64,000 bases of DNA from Bacteroidota bacterium (GTDB lineage Bacteria; Bacteroidota; Bacteroidia; AKYH767-A; OLB10). The notes under the pieces are model-generated. The model did not search any database, had not been told where the DNA came from, and worked only from the letters and a program-made list of their open reading frames with translations. The stretch is taken from NCBI GenBank assembly GCA_016717325.1, contig JADKFV010000007.1:1-64000 (forward strand), given 5' to 3'. Positions 22,994-32,824 of this stretch are shown here, piece by piece. Position 1 is the stretch's first letter. The number at the start of each line of letters is the position of its first letter. The translations under genes and the position numbers were made by a program.

Positions 22994-23185
22994 ATGGAAG
23001 ATTATTAGAAAAAACGAAACAGAAAGCATTGAACTTGTCTTTTAGTAAAAAGGTTTATGCAAAATTTTTTGAAATTGCACTATTCAGAAACCAAATCAAA
23101 AGTTCAAACAGAACAAATCGATTTGACATAACGCACAATCAAATAAGCGTTGTATTTAGCCGAACATCGCAACCAAAAAAACTAA

Positions 23186-24388
23186 TCATTTATAAACTGT
23201 AGTATTAGGATGAAAAGTTTTCCACGAATGCCAAAATTCCTGATAGCCTTGCAAAGGCTTCAACTTTGTGCCTTTCAATTCACCTTGAATACAAACGCCC
23301 TCAACGTTCCATATAGAATTGGTTTGCCGATCGGTAATAATAAAATTTTTGGAATCGATAATTGAAACAAAAAATGTGATTGATTTATTCATGCTGTCAA
23401 TTCCGGAAGAAAAAAACACGAATGATTCTTTATCACTATTTAAAACTAAAGTAATGGAATCGCCATTCAATGTATCGTTAATAATTTTTAATTTTTGTAA
23501 ATCATTCCAGTCATATGCTCTTGCTAAACCATTATGCACGATACCAACTATCCATGATTTCTTTTGCCACGAAGCAGTATCTCGTCCTTCAAGCGAACTT
23601 TTTAATGCACCATCCCCAAATCCTTTGAGTTCATCGTATTTATTTGCAAAATTTTTATCGGGTTGCATAATCAGTGATTGATCATGTAATTGAAGCCATG
23701 CACTAAGTGTCATTTGGTGTGATGGCAACTCGCGTAGTACATCTCCTTTTAATTCACCTGCAATGGCCTCGCCAGTTGATTGGCGCCACCATGTTTTTGT
23801 AGTTGCATCTTCAAACATGGCATTAAAATGATCCATGCCTACCAGTCTGAAATGTTCGGCTTTGCCATTTATTACAGGGCTGTACACTCTGGCTGTGCGA
23901 CATACTGAACAATAAGTAACAAGAACAGGTACGCCTCCTATTGTATCCTGCACCTGATGATGATATGCGATAACTTCTATTGGAAATGCTTTCGCCTCAC
24001 CGTTAAATTCTACACCAACAACAAGCGATTTTAATGGTACTTTATTTGTGCCTGAGTTTGAAAATATAACATGTTGAGGTAATAGAAACATTCTATCGGC
24101 TAGAAATTTAAAATTGAATAAGTAAAAAATCACCGCATAAAAAATCAAAAGCATTATCGGAAGTACTTTCTGTTTTAATTTTGCTTTGGTAATAATTTGA
24201 TAAAACGGAATCGAAATAATGGCCATCAATACTAGCCTAATCCAAAAAATATTGTTGTGAATAAAATAGGCTAAATCTATGGTATTACTTTCCTGGCTGC
24301 CTGGAAATGGCATTATAAAATACACTTTCAATATTTCGAAAGCGATTAAAAGAATGCACCCTGTATAAAATAAAATGCCTTTAATCAA
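23186..24388 (-). CDS. DUF3179 domain-containing membrane protein
   Basis: This 400-residue protein has four hydrophobic segments in the first ~110 residues (for example GILFYTGCILLIAFEILKVYF and VLPIMLLIFYAVIFYLF). A large soluble DUF3179 domain follows, with the family hallmarks VGVEFNGEAKAFPIEVIAYH, TIGGVPVLVTYCSVCRTARVY, the GMDHFNAMFED segment and WRQSTGEAIAGELKG. The paired Cys in YCSVC are conserved in the family. The biochemical function of DUF3179 is not established. It appears to be a single gene, 61 bases from the end of the fucose synthase gene on the same strand. Confidence 0.85.
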   Translation of the reverse strand: MIKGILFYTGCILLIAFEILKVYFIMPFPGSQESNTIDLAYFIHNNIFWIRLVLMAIISIPFYQIITKAKLKQKVLPIMLLIFYAVIFYLFNFKFLADRMFLLPQHVIFSNSGTNKVPLKSLVVGVEFNGEAKAFPIEVIAYHHQVQDTIGGVPVLVTYCSVCRTARVYSPVINGKAEHFRLVGMDHFNAMFEDATTKTWWRQSTGEAIAGELKGDVLRELPSHQMTLSAWLQLHDQSLIMQPDKNFANKYDELKGFGDGALKSSLEGRDTASWQKKSWIVGIVHNGLARAYDWNDLQKLKIINDTLNGDSITLVLNSDKESFVFFSSGIDSMNKSITFFVSIIDSKNFIITDRQTNSIWNVEGVCIQGELKGTKLKPLQGYQEFWHSWKTFHPNTTVYK

Positions 24389-24449
24389 GAAAATATTTTG
24401 TCCGTTTAAAAGCAGTTAAATAAATTTTGAAAGACATTTAATTATTGAG

Positions 24450-25398
24450 CTAGCTGGTAACACTTCTCTCAAAAAAACTTCCTTCTCTAACCTCATTCCA
24501 TACACTTTTTATTCCATCCTCAAGTTGAATCTGGTGTTGCCATCCCAACGAATGAAGTCGCGATACATCCATCAATTTGCGGGGTGTACCATCGGGTTTA
24601 GATGTATCAAACTTCAAGTCGCCACTATACCCCGTTATTTTTTACCAGAATGGCAAGGTCTTTTATAGATATATCTACGCCACTGCCAATGTTTATAAAC
24701 TGCTCTTCATTATAACTTTGCATCAAAAAGAAACACGCATCGGCCAAATCATCTACATGCAAAAACTCGCGTAATGGCGAACCTGTTCCCCAAATTTCCA
24801 CATACGGTTGGTTGTCATTTATTGCAGTATAAAACTTACGTAACAAGGCAGGCAGCACGTGCGAATTTTGCAAACTATAATTATCATTGGGGCCATAAAG
24901 ATTGGTTGGCATAACCGAAATAAAATTAAACCCATATTGTCTGCGGTACGATTCACACAACTTAATACCGGCAATTTTTGCAATTGCATAGGGTTCGTTT
25001 GTTTGCTCTAAAGTGCCGGTAAGCAAATGATCTTCTTTGAGTGGTTGAGGTGCCAGTTTGGGATATATGCAGGATGAGCCAAGAAACATTAGCTTGGTAA
25101 CATTGGTTTGATATGCGCTGTGAATGACATTACATTCTATCATTAAATTTTCGTAGAGAAAATCGGCACGATATAAGTTGTTTGCTACAATACCCCCAAC
25201 TTTTGCTGCTGCTAAAAACACATATTGTGGTTTATGCTTCACAAAAAAATCGTGTGTAGCCTGCTGATTGCGTAAATCCACTTCCGATGATTTGGCTGTC
25301 AAGATATTTGTAAATCCTTCACTTTGCAATTTGCGAACTATTGCAGAGCCAACCATTCCATGATGGCCAGCCACATATATCAGTGAATTTTTATTCAT
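24450..25398 (-). CDS. fcl: GDP-L-fucose synthase (frameshifted near 3' end)
   Basis: This short-chain dehydrogenase converts GDP-4-keto-6-deoxymannose to GDP-L-fucose for surface glycans. The nucleotide-binding motif GHHGMVGSAI is near residue 12, LGSSCIYP carries the Ser of the catalytic set, and EPYAIAKIAG gives YxxxK. The open frame stops at 24625, but adding one A to the run at 24638-24643 continues it as ITGYSGDLKFDTSKPDGTPR-K, the conserved C-terminal segment, to TAG 24450-24452. That gives the normal ~315 residues. No gmd or glycosyltransferase gene lies nearby, so it is isolated from any polysaccharide cluster in this window. Confidence 0.9.
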
Positions 25399-25438
25399 TG
25401 GATTAACCTATTACATTTTTTGATGCCAGTTGTTAACT

Positions 25439-25465
25439 ATAGCTGTATACGTACTATATAGCTAT
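25439..25465. promoter_or_regulatory. Imperfect inverted repeat between lepA and fcl
   Basis: ATAGCTGTATA (25439-25449) and TATATAGCTAT (25455-25465) pair at 10 of 11 positions around a 5-base loop. It lies upstream of fcl and downstream of lepA on the minus strand. There is no T run, so an operator or mRNA hairpin is likelier than a terminator. Confidence 0.35.
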
Positions 25466-25496
25466 CACAAATTTCCAGTTATTGGCGTTATATTTT

Positions 25497-27284
25497 TTAA
25501 TCAAGTTTCAAAACCGCAAGAAAAGCTTGTTGTGGAATTTCTACATTGCCAACTACTTTCATCCTTTTCTTTCCGGCTTTTTGTTTTTCGAGCAGTTTAC
25601 GTTTTCGCGAAATATCGCCACCATAACACTTTGCAGTAACATCCTTGCGCAGCGCCTTCACGGTTTCGCGGGCAATAATTTTTGCTCCTATGCTGGCTTG
25701 TATCACAATTTCAAATTGCTGACGGGTAATTAGTTCTTTAAGCTTTTCGCAAATTTTCTTTCCAAAATTATACGAGTTATCGCGGTGAATAAGTGCCGAC
25801 AGTGCATCTACCGGTTCGCCATTCAGGCGTATATCAAGTCGCACCAAATCCGAAGGGCGGTACTCAATAGGATGATAATCGAAAGAAGCATAACCCTTTG
25901 AAATGGTTTTCAACCTGTCGTAAAAGTCAAATACAATTTCAGCAAGTGGCATGTGGAATATAAGTTCAACCCTATCAGTAGTAAGATAGGTTTGATTAAT
26001 TATGTGCCCACGTTTATTAATACATAGACTCATAATAGATCCGGTAAATTCCGATTTTGTAATTATGGATGCCTTTATATACGGTTCCTCTATACGATCG
26101 AGCCTTGAAGGGTCGGGCATATCTGAAGGATTGTTAACGGTATAGTTCTCGCCACTGTTGAGGTATGCCTCGTAGGAAACATTGGGTACAGTAGTGATTA
26201 CTGTCATATTAAATTCCCGCTCGAGTCGCTCCTGAATAATTTCCATATGCAGCATACCCAAAAAGCCGCAGCGAAAACCAAAACCCAATGCAGCCGATGA
26301 CTCCGGTTCGAATACAAGCGAAGCATCATTCAATTGAAGTTTATCCATTGAAGACCGCAGTTCCTCATAATCATCGGTATCAACCGGATAAATACCGGCA
26401 AATACCATTGGCTTCACATCTTCGAAACCTGTAATAAATCCTTCGCAAGGATTATTTACCGTAGTGATGGTATCGCCCACTTTTACTTCTTTCGATTCTT
26501 TGATGCCGCTAATTATATAGCCAACATCACCGGCACACACTTCGTTGCGGGGTTCTTTATCGAGGCGCAAAATTCCAATTTCTTCAGCATTGTATTCTTT
26601 TTTTGTGGCTACAAATTTTACCAAATCATTTTTACGCAACACACCATCAATAATACGATAGTAAGCAATAATACCACGGAAAGAATTATATACCGAGTCG
26701 AAAATGAGCGCCTTCAATGGAGCATTGATATCGCCTTTGGGTGCGGGTACACGTTCAATAATTGCTTTCAGAATATCAAATACCCCTAAACCAGATTTGC
26801 CACTTGCAGGAATTATTTCTTCGCGATTGCAACCTAATAAATCAATTATTTGATCGCCCACTTCTTCAGGATTAGCACTTTCCAAATCGATTTTATTCAT
26901 CACCGGAATAATAGTAAGGTCATGTTCCAGTGCTAAATATAAATTTGAAATTGTTTGCGCCTGTATTCCTTGTGCCGCATCCACAATTAACAAAGCTCCT
27001 TCGCAAGCAGCGATAGAACGTGATACTTCGTAGCTAAAATCCACATGGCCTGGAGTATCTATAAGGTTGAGTACGTAGTTTTCGCCTTCGAAAGGATAAT
27101 TCATTTGGATTGCGTGACTCTTTATAGTAATGCCACGTTCGCGCTCAATATCCATATCATCCAGCACTTGTGCCTGTGCCTGCCTTTTCGATACCGTGTG
27201 GGTATATTCCAAAAGCCTGTCGGCCAATGTACTCTTACCATGATCGATATGAGCAATGATGCAAAAATTTCTAATGTTTTTCAT
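25497..27284 (-). CDS. lepA: Elongation factor 4 (LepA) GTPase
   Basis: This 595-residue translational GTPase acts on the ribosome (back-translocation or initiation quality). G1 is AHIDHGKST (residues 11-19), G3 is DTPGHVDFSYEV and G4 is NKID. The LepA-specific C-terminal domain is present, with YATFDYH-type and VDALSALIHRDNSYN segments and the basic tail GGDISRKRKLLEKQKAGKKR. Length is typical (~598). It starts at ATG 27284; a TAATTTTG -7 element lies just upstream. The gene is intact. Confidence 0.97.
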   Translation of the reverse strand: MKNIRNFCIIAHIDHGKSTLADRLLEYTHTVSKRQAQAQVLDDMDIERERGITIKSHAIQMNYPFEGENYVLNLIDTPGHVDFSYEVSRSIAACEGALLIVDAAQGIQAQTISNLYLALEHDLTIIPVMNKIDLESANPEEVGDQIIDLLGCNREEIIPASGKSGLGVFDILKAIIERVPAPKGDINAPLKALIFDSVYNSFRGIIAYYRIIDGVLRKNDLVKFVATKKEYNAEEIGILRLDKEPRNEVCAGDVGYIISGIKESKEVKVGDTITTVNNPCEGFITGFEDVKPMVFAGIYPVDTDDYEELRSSMDKLQLNDASLVFEPESSAALGFGFRCGFLGMLHMEIIQERLEREFNMTVITTVPNVSYEAYLNSGENYTVNNPSDMPDPSRLDRIEEPYIKASIITKSEFTGSIMSLCINKRGHIINQTYLTTDRVELIFHMPLAEIVFDFYDRLKTISKGYASFDYHPIEYRPSDLVRLDIRLNGEPVDALSALIHRDNSYNFGKKICEKLKELITRQQFEIVIQASIGAKIIARETVKALRKDVTAKCYGGDISRKRKLLEKQKAGKKRMKVVGNVEIPQQAFLAVLKLD

Positions 27285-27291
27285 ATTGGTG

Positions 27292-27299
27292 CAAAATTA
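27292..27299 (-). promoter_or_regulatory. lepA: Candidate -7 element for lepA
   Basis: TAATTTTG on the minus strand matches TAnnTTTG and sits 8 bases before the lepA ATG, implying a very short leader. No good -33 TTG was found at the usual distance. Confidence 0.3.
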
Positions 27300-27898
27300 A
27301 TAATCCTTAGCAAGAAGCCCCTCATTGGCCAGCATATTTATCAGATTTTTTTTGAAACAATCAATACACTGAAATATTAAAGACAAGAAACCTTTATTTT
27401 CGAGGTAAAATCAACTGAAAAAAAATCATGAACAAAATACTGCGGCATTCCTTTTCAAAAAAAGAGATTTGATATTGCTAAAGGTTGATGCCCTGATAAA
27501 ATTTGAGCAAAGGCTTCTTTTACTATTTTAAGCGCATGCATAACGAAATTTAACTACCAAATATGCTCATGTTGTAAACTTATCCAATTACAACCCTGCT
27601 AAAAATATACAGAAATTTAATTGGCTTTTCTGTAAATGTACTAAACAAATTAAGTGCGTTTTTGGTACAAAAATTATAAAATAAAATGCGCGAAAAAAAT
27701 TGACTTTGCTATAAAGATTTACTTTTCAATAATAAGGGAAAATGCAAAAAGTTAGTATCGGAGTAAAAAAAAGCAAATCACATTTCTGCTGAATAAATTT
27801 CTGTTCATGATATGAAACAATATACAACACGACAAATTTTTATTCACATCGATGTTGAAATTTATTGCGCATTCTTTGAAGTGCTTTTCTGCAGGAGT
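27300..27898. other. Intergenic gap between lepA and TPR gene, no gene seen
   Basis: About 600 AT-rich bases hold only short chance openings (for example 27812-27994, which overlaps the TPR gene). I see no RNA gene, palindrome or repeat. The lepA promoter region is at its left end. Confidence 0.5.
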
Positions 27899-29134
27899 CT
27901 AATTACAATACTTCTGCTTAACAATGTTGGCTGGTTCATAATTCAAAATTACTGCAAAATCAAAATCATGGCAAGCTTCCATTATTCGGTATGACATTAC
28001 ATATGCTATCGCCCGGTTATAATATGCCTCGGCATATTCACTTTTATAACTAATTGCCTTGCTATAATCGTCAATCGCTTCTTTATAATTCGAAAACAAT
28101 AACTGAATGTTTCCACGCATATTATAATTTTCTGCAGCCGATGGGTTTTGAGTTATTGCAATATTAATATCATCAATAGCACCACTATAATCGCCCATAA
28201 ATTTTTTCAAATAAGCCCTGTTGTAATAAGCATCACTGTATTGACCGGAATTTTTTATAGCCGAATCATAATCTTGCATACTTCCTTGAAAATCTCCTAA
28301 CTCTTTGCGCAACAATGCCCGTGCGAAATATATTTTTGCATCTGCCTTGCTGAGTTCAATGGCTTTGTTAAGATCCTTTTGTGCCAGGTCCTTTTCACCG
28401 CTCAATCGGTAAGCAATCGAACGGTTATAGTATGCATGTTCAAAGCCGGGATTTAATTGTATACATTTTTCAAAATATTTTATAGCAACATTTGTATTAT
28501 TTTTCTTCAATGCAATAAGCCCCAAAATATTATTTGCCATAGTTGCTAATGAATCGTTAATTGTAAGTTGGTCGGCCAAATTTTCTGCCTCTGCAAAATT
28601 AGATGCGTTAAAATGCGATATTGCAAGAAGAAGTTTATCGTAAGCATCATTATTATAAATTTTTGTCAATGAATCGGCTAAAGAAATTGCCAGGGAAAAA
28701 TTGTGTGTCAAAAGGTAATCTTCTACCAAACTTTCTTTTTCTGTTTTATTCAACCCATTCAAACTTATAGCCTTGCTAATATCATCAATGGCTCCTTTAT
28801 AATCCATGGCGAGAATTTTCAACTTTGCTCTTTTATCATAAATATAAAATGAATAAGGATTTAATTCGAGTGCCACAGTGAGGTCCTTTGATGCCTGGCG
28901 GTAGTTACCTATCTTTTCGTGGAGCAATGCCCGCTTTATAAATGCTTCGGCATAAGTTGCATCGGTAATGGTGGCATTTGAATAGCTGAATATGGCATTT
29001 ACTATATCGCCTGTTTTTAATAGGTTATCGCCTTCTTGCACCCAACGAATTGCCTCAATACGGTTGGCTGATTGTGACAAACTCAATTTGCAAATCATTA
29101 GAAGCATTACAAATACAGATAGATTTCTTTTCAT
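27899..29134 (-). CDS. Exported tetratricopeptide-repeat protein
   Basis: A signal peptide (LSVFVMLLMICKLSLSQ) precedes about ten TPR units filling residues 30-400, for example AFIKRALLHEKIGNYRQASKDL, HAYYNRSIAYRLSGEKDLAQKD and AYYNRAYLKKFMGDYSGAIDDI. The 34-residue period with A/Y-N-R-A starts is clear. There is no catalytic domain, so the protein is a periplasmic or outer-membrane-side scaffold. It stands alone. A TATATTTG -7 element lies 40 bases upstream. Confidence 0.85.
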   Translation of the reverse strand: MKRNLSVFVMLLMICKLSLSQSANRIEAIRWVQEGDNLLKTGDIVNAIFSYSNATITDATYAEAFIKRALLHEKIGNYRQASKDLTVALELNPYSFYIYDKRAKLKILAMDYKGAIDDISKAISLNGLNKTEKESLVEDYLLTHNFSLAISLADSLTKIYNNDAYDKLLLAISHFNASNFAEAENLADQLTINDSLATMANNILGLIALKKNNTNVAIKYFEKCIQLNPGFEHAYYNRSIAYRLSGEKDLAQKDLNKAIELSKADAKIYFARALLRKELGDFQGSMQDYDSAIKNSGQYSDAYYNRAYLKKFMGDYSGAIDDINIAITQNPSAAENYNMRGNIQLLFSNYKEAIDDYSKAISYKSEYAEAYYNRAIAYVMSYRIMEACHDFDFAVILNYEPANIVKQKYCN

Positions 29135-29173
29135 TTTATTTTTTTAAATTGATAATTGTTGGAAGCATTGCAA

Positions 29174-29181
29174 CAAATATA
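29174..29181 (-). promoter_or_regulatory. Candidate -7 element for the TPR gene
   Basis: TATATTTG on the minus strand is an exact TAnnTTTG match 40 bases before the ATG. The -33 region lacks a clear TTG. Confidence 0.35.
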
Positions 29182-29552
29182 TAGTTTCGATTTCATAGTC
29201 GATAAACGTCCACAGATTAAAAAAGTTATGTGTAAACAATTATTGTGTTTAAAAGCCAAAAATCGAACAGCGAAATTTTGATTAAAATAAATGTAGAATA
29301 AAAATAAAAAGATAAAATATTTTGAACGCCAACTTTAAATGTAAGGATGCAGTTGAATCAATTTGTATTTATTCTATTTGTATCCCACGAGTAATACTTC
29401 TTAGTTAATCCTAATTTATGTGTGAATGAACATACTGCATAATATTACGTGCTCATGGTTTAATGACAAGCGAAGGACTTTGTGTTGGGCTTTAAATAAC
29501 TCATGATTGCTAAATTGAAAATTATAAAATGAGTTGAACAAAGTTAGTATAT
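29182..29552. other. Intergenic gap, no gene seen
   Basis: AT-rich sequence between the TPR promoter and the HU terminator. I see no open frame of note, RNA gene or repeat. Confidence 0.5.
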
Positions 29553-29586
29553 AAAAAAATCCCCGACAAGAAAACTTGCCGGGGAT
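29553..29586 (-). terminator. Terminator of the HU gene
   Basis: A 12-base stem with one mismatch (arms 29559-29570 and 29575-29586, core CCCCG/CGGGG) is followed on the minus strand by seven T. It begins about 20 bases after the HU stop. Confidence 0.85.
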
Positions 29587-29606
29587 AATTTTGAAACAAA
29601 AACAGA

Positions 29607-29882
29607 CTACTTGTTTACTGTTTTTGAAAGCTCTGCACCAGCTTTAAATTTAGCAACCTTGCGGGCTTTGATAGTAATTTCTTTGCCGGTTTGAGGATTG
29701 CGGCCTTTGCGGGCTGCTCTTTTCGATACAGAGAAAGTACCGAAACCAACTAAAGTAACTTTACCACCTTTTTTCATAGCGCCACTGATGGCAGCTAAAG
29801 TAGCCTCTAAAGCACGACCTGCGTCAGCTTTTGTAATTTTTGCGCCTGCTGCGATAGCATCAAGCAATTCACCTTTGTTCAT
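29607..29882 (-). CDS. hup: HU family DNA-binding protein
   Basis: This 91-residue nucleoid protein has the full HU/IHF fold: MNKGELLDAIAAGAKITKA, VTLVGFGTFSVSKRAARKGR and the DNA-contacting arm tip GRNPQTG followed by KEITIKARKVAKFKAG. It bends and compacts DNA as a dimer. The A-rich leader, a well-formed promoter and a strong terminator suggest high monocistronic expression. Which of several HU paralogues it is cannot be told from sequence alone. Confidence 0.95.
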   Translation of the reverse strand: MNKGELLDAIAAGAKITKADAGRALEATLAAISGAMKKGGKVTLVGFGTFSVSKRAARKGRNPQTGKEITIKARKVAKFKAGAELSKTVNK

Positions 29883-29915
29883 TTTGTAAATTTTTATTTA
29901 AATTATTTAACGCTC

Positions 29916-29945
29916 CGAAAGTACAGTGTTAATCAATATCTCCAA
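29916..29945 (-). promoter_or_regulatory. Promoter of the HU gene
   Basis: On the minus strand TTG (29943-29945), a 19-base spacer and TACTTTCG (29916-29923) fit the Bacteroidota promoter with one change in the -7 box. The leader to the ATG is about 30 bases. Confidence 0.55.
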
Positions 29946-30080
29946 CCACACCATTCGAAATTGTTGATAAATAGGGGGTTTTGTTAATAACTAGGGCTGT
30001 AACTGCCTACTAGCAGACCTTTCAGCATCTTAAATTATTTTACTTTTTCACTCTGTCCAGTGTTTCTAATAATATTAAGA

Positions 30081-32570
30081 TCAATTTCTATTATTCAATA
30101 ATAAACCCAACCTGAATCCATAAGCCTGGTTATGCGGACTGAAAACCCGCATGCAGAAGGCAATTCGGAGCAACCCAATTTTTTCGACACCAAAACTCAT
30201 TTCAGCAGAATTGCCTGTTTCGGGAGTATATAAATAATGTATCCCTATTATTTCGTTTAATAATGCTTTACGCAACAAAGGAACTTTATTGAAAAAGAAA
30301 CCTCCGAAATTATTTTCGATATGTGCCTGCAAATATTGGTTGTTGGTGCTGCTTGTATAGTAATCAAGTAATTGAAAATCGCTCAAATCAAAATTCGAAA
30401 CCAACGTTTTATTTCCATTGAAATGGTGGTAATCGATAAAATATTTTGGACGGCCATCAATAAATTTCCCTGCTTCAACTTGCCATTGCAATTTTCCCAA
30501 TAAGCGCAAACTTAAATTGTCACTTACCATGCAGGATAAAAAATGCAAGTGTGCACTTTTTGTATCGTACACATTATTATACACATATTTTATTTTCAGT
30601 TCGGGAAACTTGCTACCATAAACATAAAAATTTTCGGGATCGGAATAGTATTTTTGTTTCAAGCGCAAGCGCAATAAGAAAGTGTTCTTTATGGAATTGT
30701 GTTTACCAAAGGCAGGTTCATCTGACCTTATATTTTGAGGATTATTAGAAATGAATTCTATATCTGCTCGATCAATCCATTTGCTTTTATCGTTGTTTAC
30801 CAAAGCACTTCGCTGCGAAACTACTAAAGCATTGTCAATGAATATTCCATTGTACAACTCATATTGCATACGTGCCTCACCATAATTTTTCCTGTACAGT
30901 TTCATATAATTTCTTTCTGCCAAAAGCGAGTACCATTTATTTACAAATGCCGATATAGGATTACGCTCATTAAATTGTACATAATTATGCCCGAAGGACA
31001 ATCCAACAACGGCAGATCTATGCCTGTTGAATTGATAATTCAATGTTACATCACCTAATAAATCTTTTGTTGATAATGCATAGCGTGCCTGTACTTCGTA
31101 ACTGAGCTTTTTTCGTTTTTCAAAGTTTTTATACCCGTTAACTGATAATCCGGCATTCAGCCCTGCTACGGTATTAAAATCTAAAATCTCTAACAATGAA
31201 TTGATGGTGTAACCCCGTTTATAAAATCTGTTGCGATGCGAATACCCACGGTAAACAAATTCTATTGCATTAAATTTATTATCCGTTTTATCGAGAGAGT
31301 CTTTATATGCTTTTGAATTTTTTATTACTTCCGCACTATCGCGTTTTGCGTAATCTTTCTGTTCTATTTCGGTAAGCGGAGTAGGTCGTGTATTATTCCA
31401 GTAATCATCATCTTTTTTGTTAGATCCTTCAATCACTTTTACAACCTCACCATTGAAAAAATTATTTTCGAACTCGGGTTTAATATCATAATTAGAAAAC
31501 GAAGATTGAAAATTTCCATTGCCATTGAATCCAAGAAAACTATAACTAAAATAAAAATTAGATGTCACCGGCATGCATTGCCTGGCAGTATCGTTTACCG
31601 GCATCATTATTTGTTGAATCTGAAGTGTGTCTATAAATTGTATTTGTGCATCCTTGGTCAATGTCAAATCAATATTTTGCAGGCGCCACGATTTATCCTG
31701 CACATAAATAAATCCGCGAAAAACAGGATCGTGTTCGCGCTTAGGTTGTACTTCTATTTTGTAAACCAATATTTCGTTTTCAATAAAACTGCCAAGTAGC
31801 TTATACTTATAATAAAACATTGCATTACCGGCAACCGGAGAAACAAAGCCGCGTTGACTAATCCCTTCTATACTAATATTGTTTTCATAAAAATTGATAA
31901 GCATTGCCGCAGCACGGTTAAAGCTAAAAGCACGACTACGCCCACTAACTTTTGACGATATCATTATTTCCTTTTTATCATTGGGTTTGCGAACGTTAAG
32001 TTGCGACACCGACTCTGACAAATATATAATGCCCGTGGTAGAATCAAGTTGTCCGCCAAAATCAACTTTTCTGCCCATTATTTTTTTGGGATAATCTCCC
32101 ATTCTTTGTATACCTTTAATATATGCATCGCATGCAAATGATTGCACTTCATCTAAATACATTTTTCTGTTTGCTATTGCCTTGCGCATTATTTCCATGG
32201 CAGGATCCTCCCCTCCATCTGATACAACAATTTCTTTGAGCGTGTATTTTTCGGGCTCAAGTTTTACATTTATAGTTTTGTCTTCGTACAAACTATCGAC
32301 CGATAGCGCAAAAGTTTTATAACCTATGTATTTATACAGTAAGATGTACTTGCCTGCTATTAATTGCAATTTGTAATCACCATCAAAATTGGCAATGGTG
32401 CCTATGGTGGTTCCTTTTACTATAATAGTTGCATAAGGCAAGGGTTCGTTTTTTTCGTTTGTAATTTTACCTTTTATATCGAAACCATAGGTTGTGTTAG
32501 TAATACACAGAATTAACAGTAACCCTATACGTACAAAAATATTTTTAAAAGTAAAACTGCTTGCAACCAT
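30081..32570 (-). CDS. DUF5686 / carboxypeptidase-regulatory-like outer-membrane protein
   Basis: Starting at ATG 32570 (MVASSFTFKN; an in-frame ATG at 32603 only adds residues before the signal peptide) gives ~829 residues. After the signal segment comes a CarboxypepD_reg-like domain (GKITNEKNEPLPYATIIVKG ... YIGYKT), the plug-type domain seen on Bacteroidota outer-membrane proteins. The DUF5686 body then begins at EIMRKAIANRKMYLDEVQSF. The end has alternating aromatic beta strands, suggesting an outer-membrane barrel. The family occurs across Bacteroidota; its function is unknown. It is a single gene. Confidence 0.88.
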   Translation of the reverse strand: MVASSFTFKNIFVRIGLLLILCITNTTYGFDIKGKITNEKNEPLPYATIIVKGTTIGTIANFDGDYKLQLIAGKYILLYKYIGYKTFALSVDSLYEDKTINVKLEPEKYTLKEIVVSDGGEDPAMEIMRKAIANRKMYLDEVQSFACDAYIKGIQRMGDYPKKIMGRKVDFGGQLDSTTGIIYLSESVSQLNVRKPNDKKEIMISSKVSGRSRAFSFNRAAAMLINFYENNISIEGISQRGFVSPVAGNAMFYYKYKLLGSFIENEILVYKIEVQPKREHDPVFRGFIYVQDKSWRLQNIDLTLTKDAQIQFIDTLQIQQIMMPVNDTARQCMPVTSNFYFSYSFLGFNGNGNFQSSFSNYDIKPEFENNFFNGEVVKVIEGSNKKDDDYWNNTRPTPLTEIEQKDYAKRDSAEVIKNSKAYKDSLDKTDNKFNAIEFVYRGYSHRNRFYKRGYTINSLLEILDFNTVAGLNAGLSVNGYKNFEKRKKLSYEVQARYALSTKDLLGDVTLNYQFNRHRSAVVGLSFGHNYVQFNERNPISAFVNKWYSLLAERNYMKLYRKNYGEARMQYELYNGIFIDNALVVSQRSALVNNDKSKWIDRADIEFISNNPQNIRSDEPAFGKHNSIKNTFLLRLRLKQKYYSDPENFYVYGSKFPELKIKYVYNNVYDTKSAHLHFLSCMVSDNLSLRLLGKLQWQVEAGKFIDGRPKYFIDYHHFNGNKTLVSNFDLSDFQLLDYYTSSTNNQYLQAHIENNFGGFFFNKVPLLRKALLNEIIGIHYLYTPETGNSAEMSFGVEKIGLLRIAFCMRVFSPHNQAYGFRLGLLLNNRN

Positions 32571-32754
32571 AATATTAGCAAAGTAATTTAAAAAAAACAA
32601 CAATTCTATTTGTGCAGTTTATTTAATTTTAATGCCTGACATAAGTTGGTGTGGTTTTAAAAAAGTCTTTTTACTTTCAGCTAACCCGAACATACAGTAT
32701 TTATACTTTTTTGAAATCAGAGGCAATTCATCATAACAAATTGCTCTCAATTTA

Positions 32755-32798
32755 GTTACAAAAAAAAGTGCATTTGAAAATATATTCAAATGCACTTT
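32755..32798 (-). terminator. Terminator of the DUF6089-like gene
   Basis: A perfect 14-base stem (arms 32765-32778 and 32785-32798, core GTGCATTTGAA) with a 6-base loop runs into a long T tract on the minus strand. It lies about 27 bases after the stop at 32825. Confidence 0.85.
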
Positions 32799-32824
32799 CA
32801 ATATGCTTTACTTTATATTTAAGA

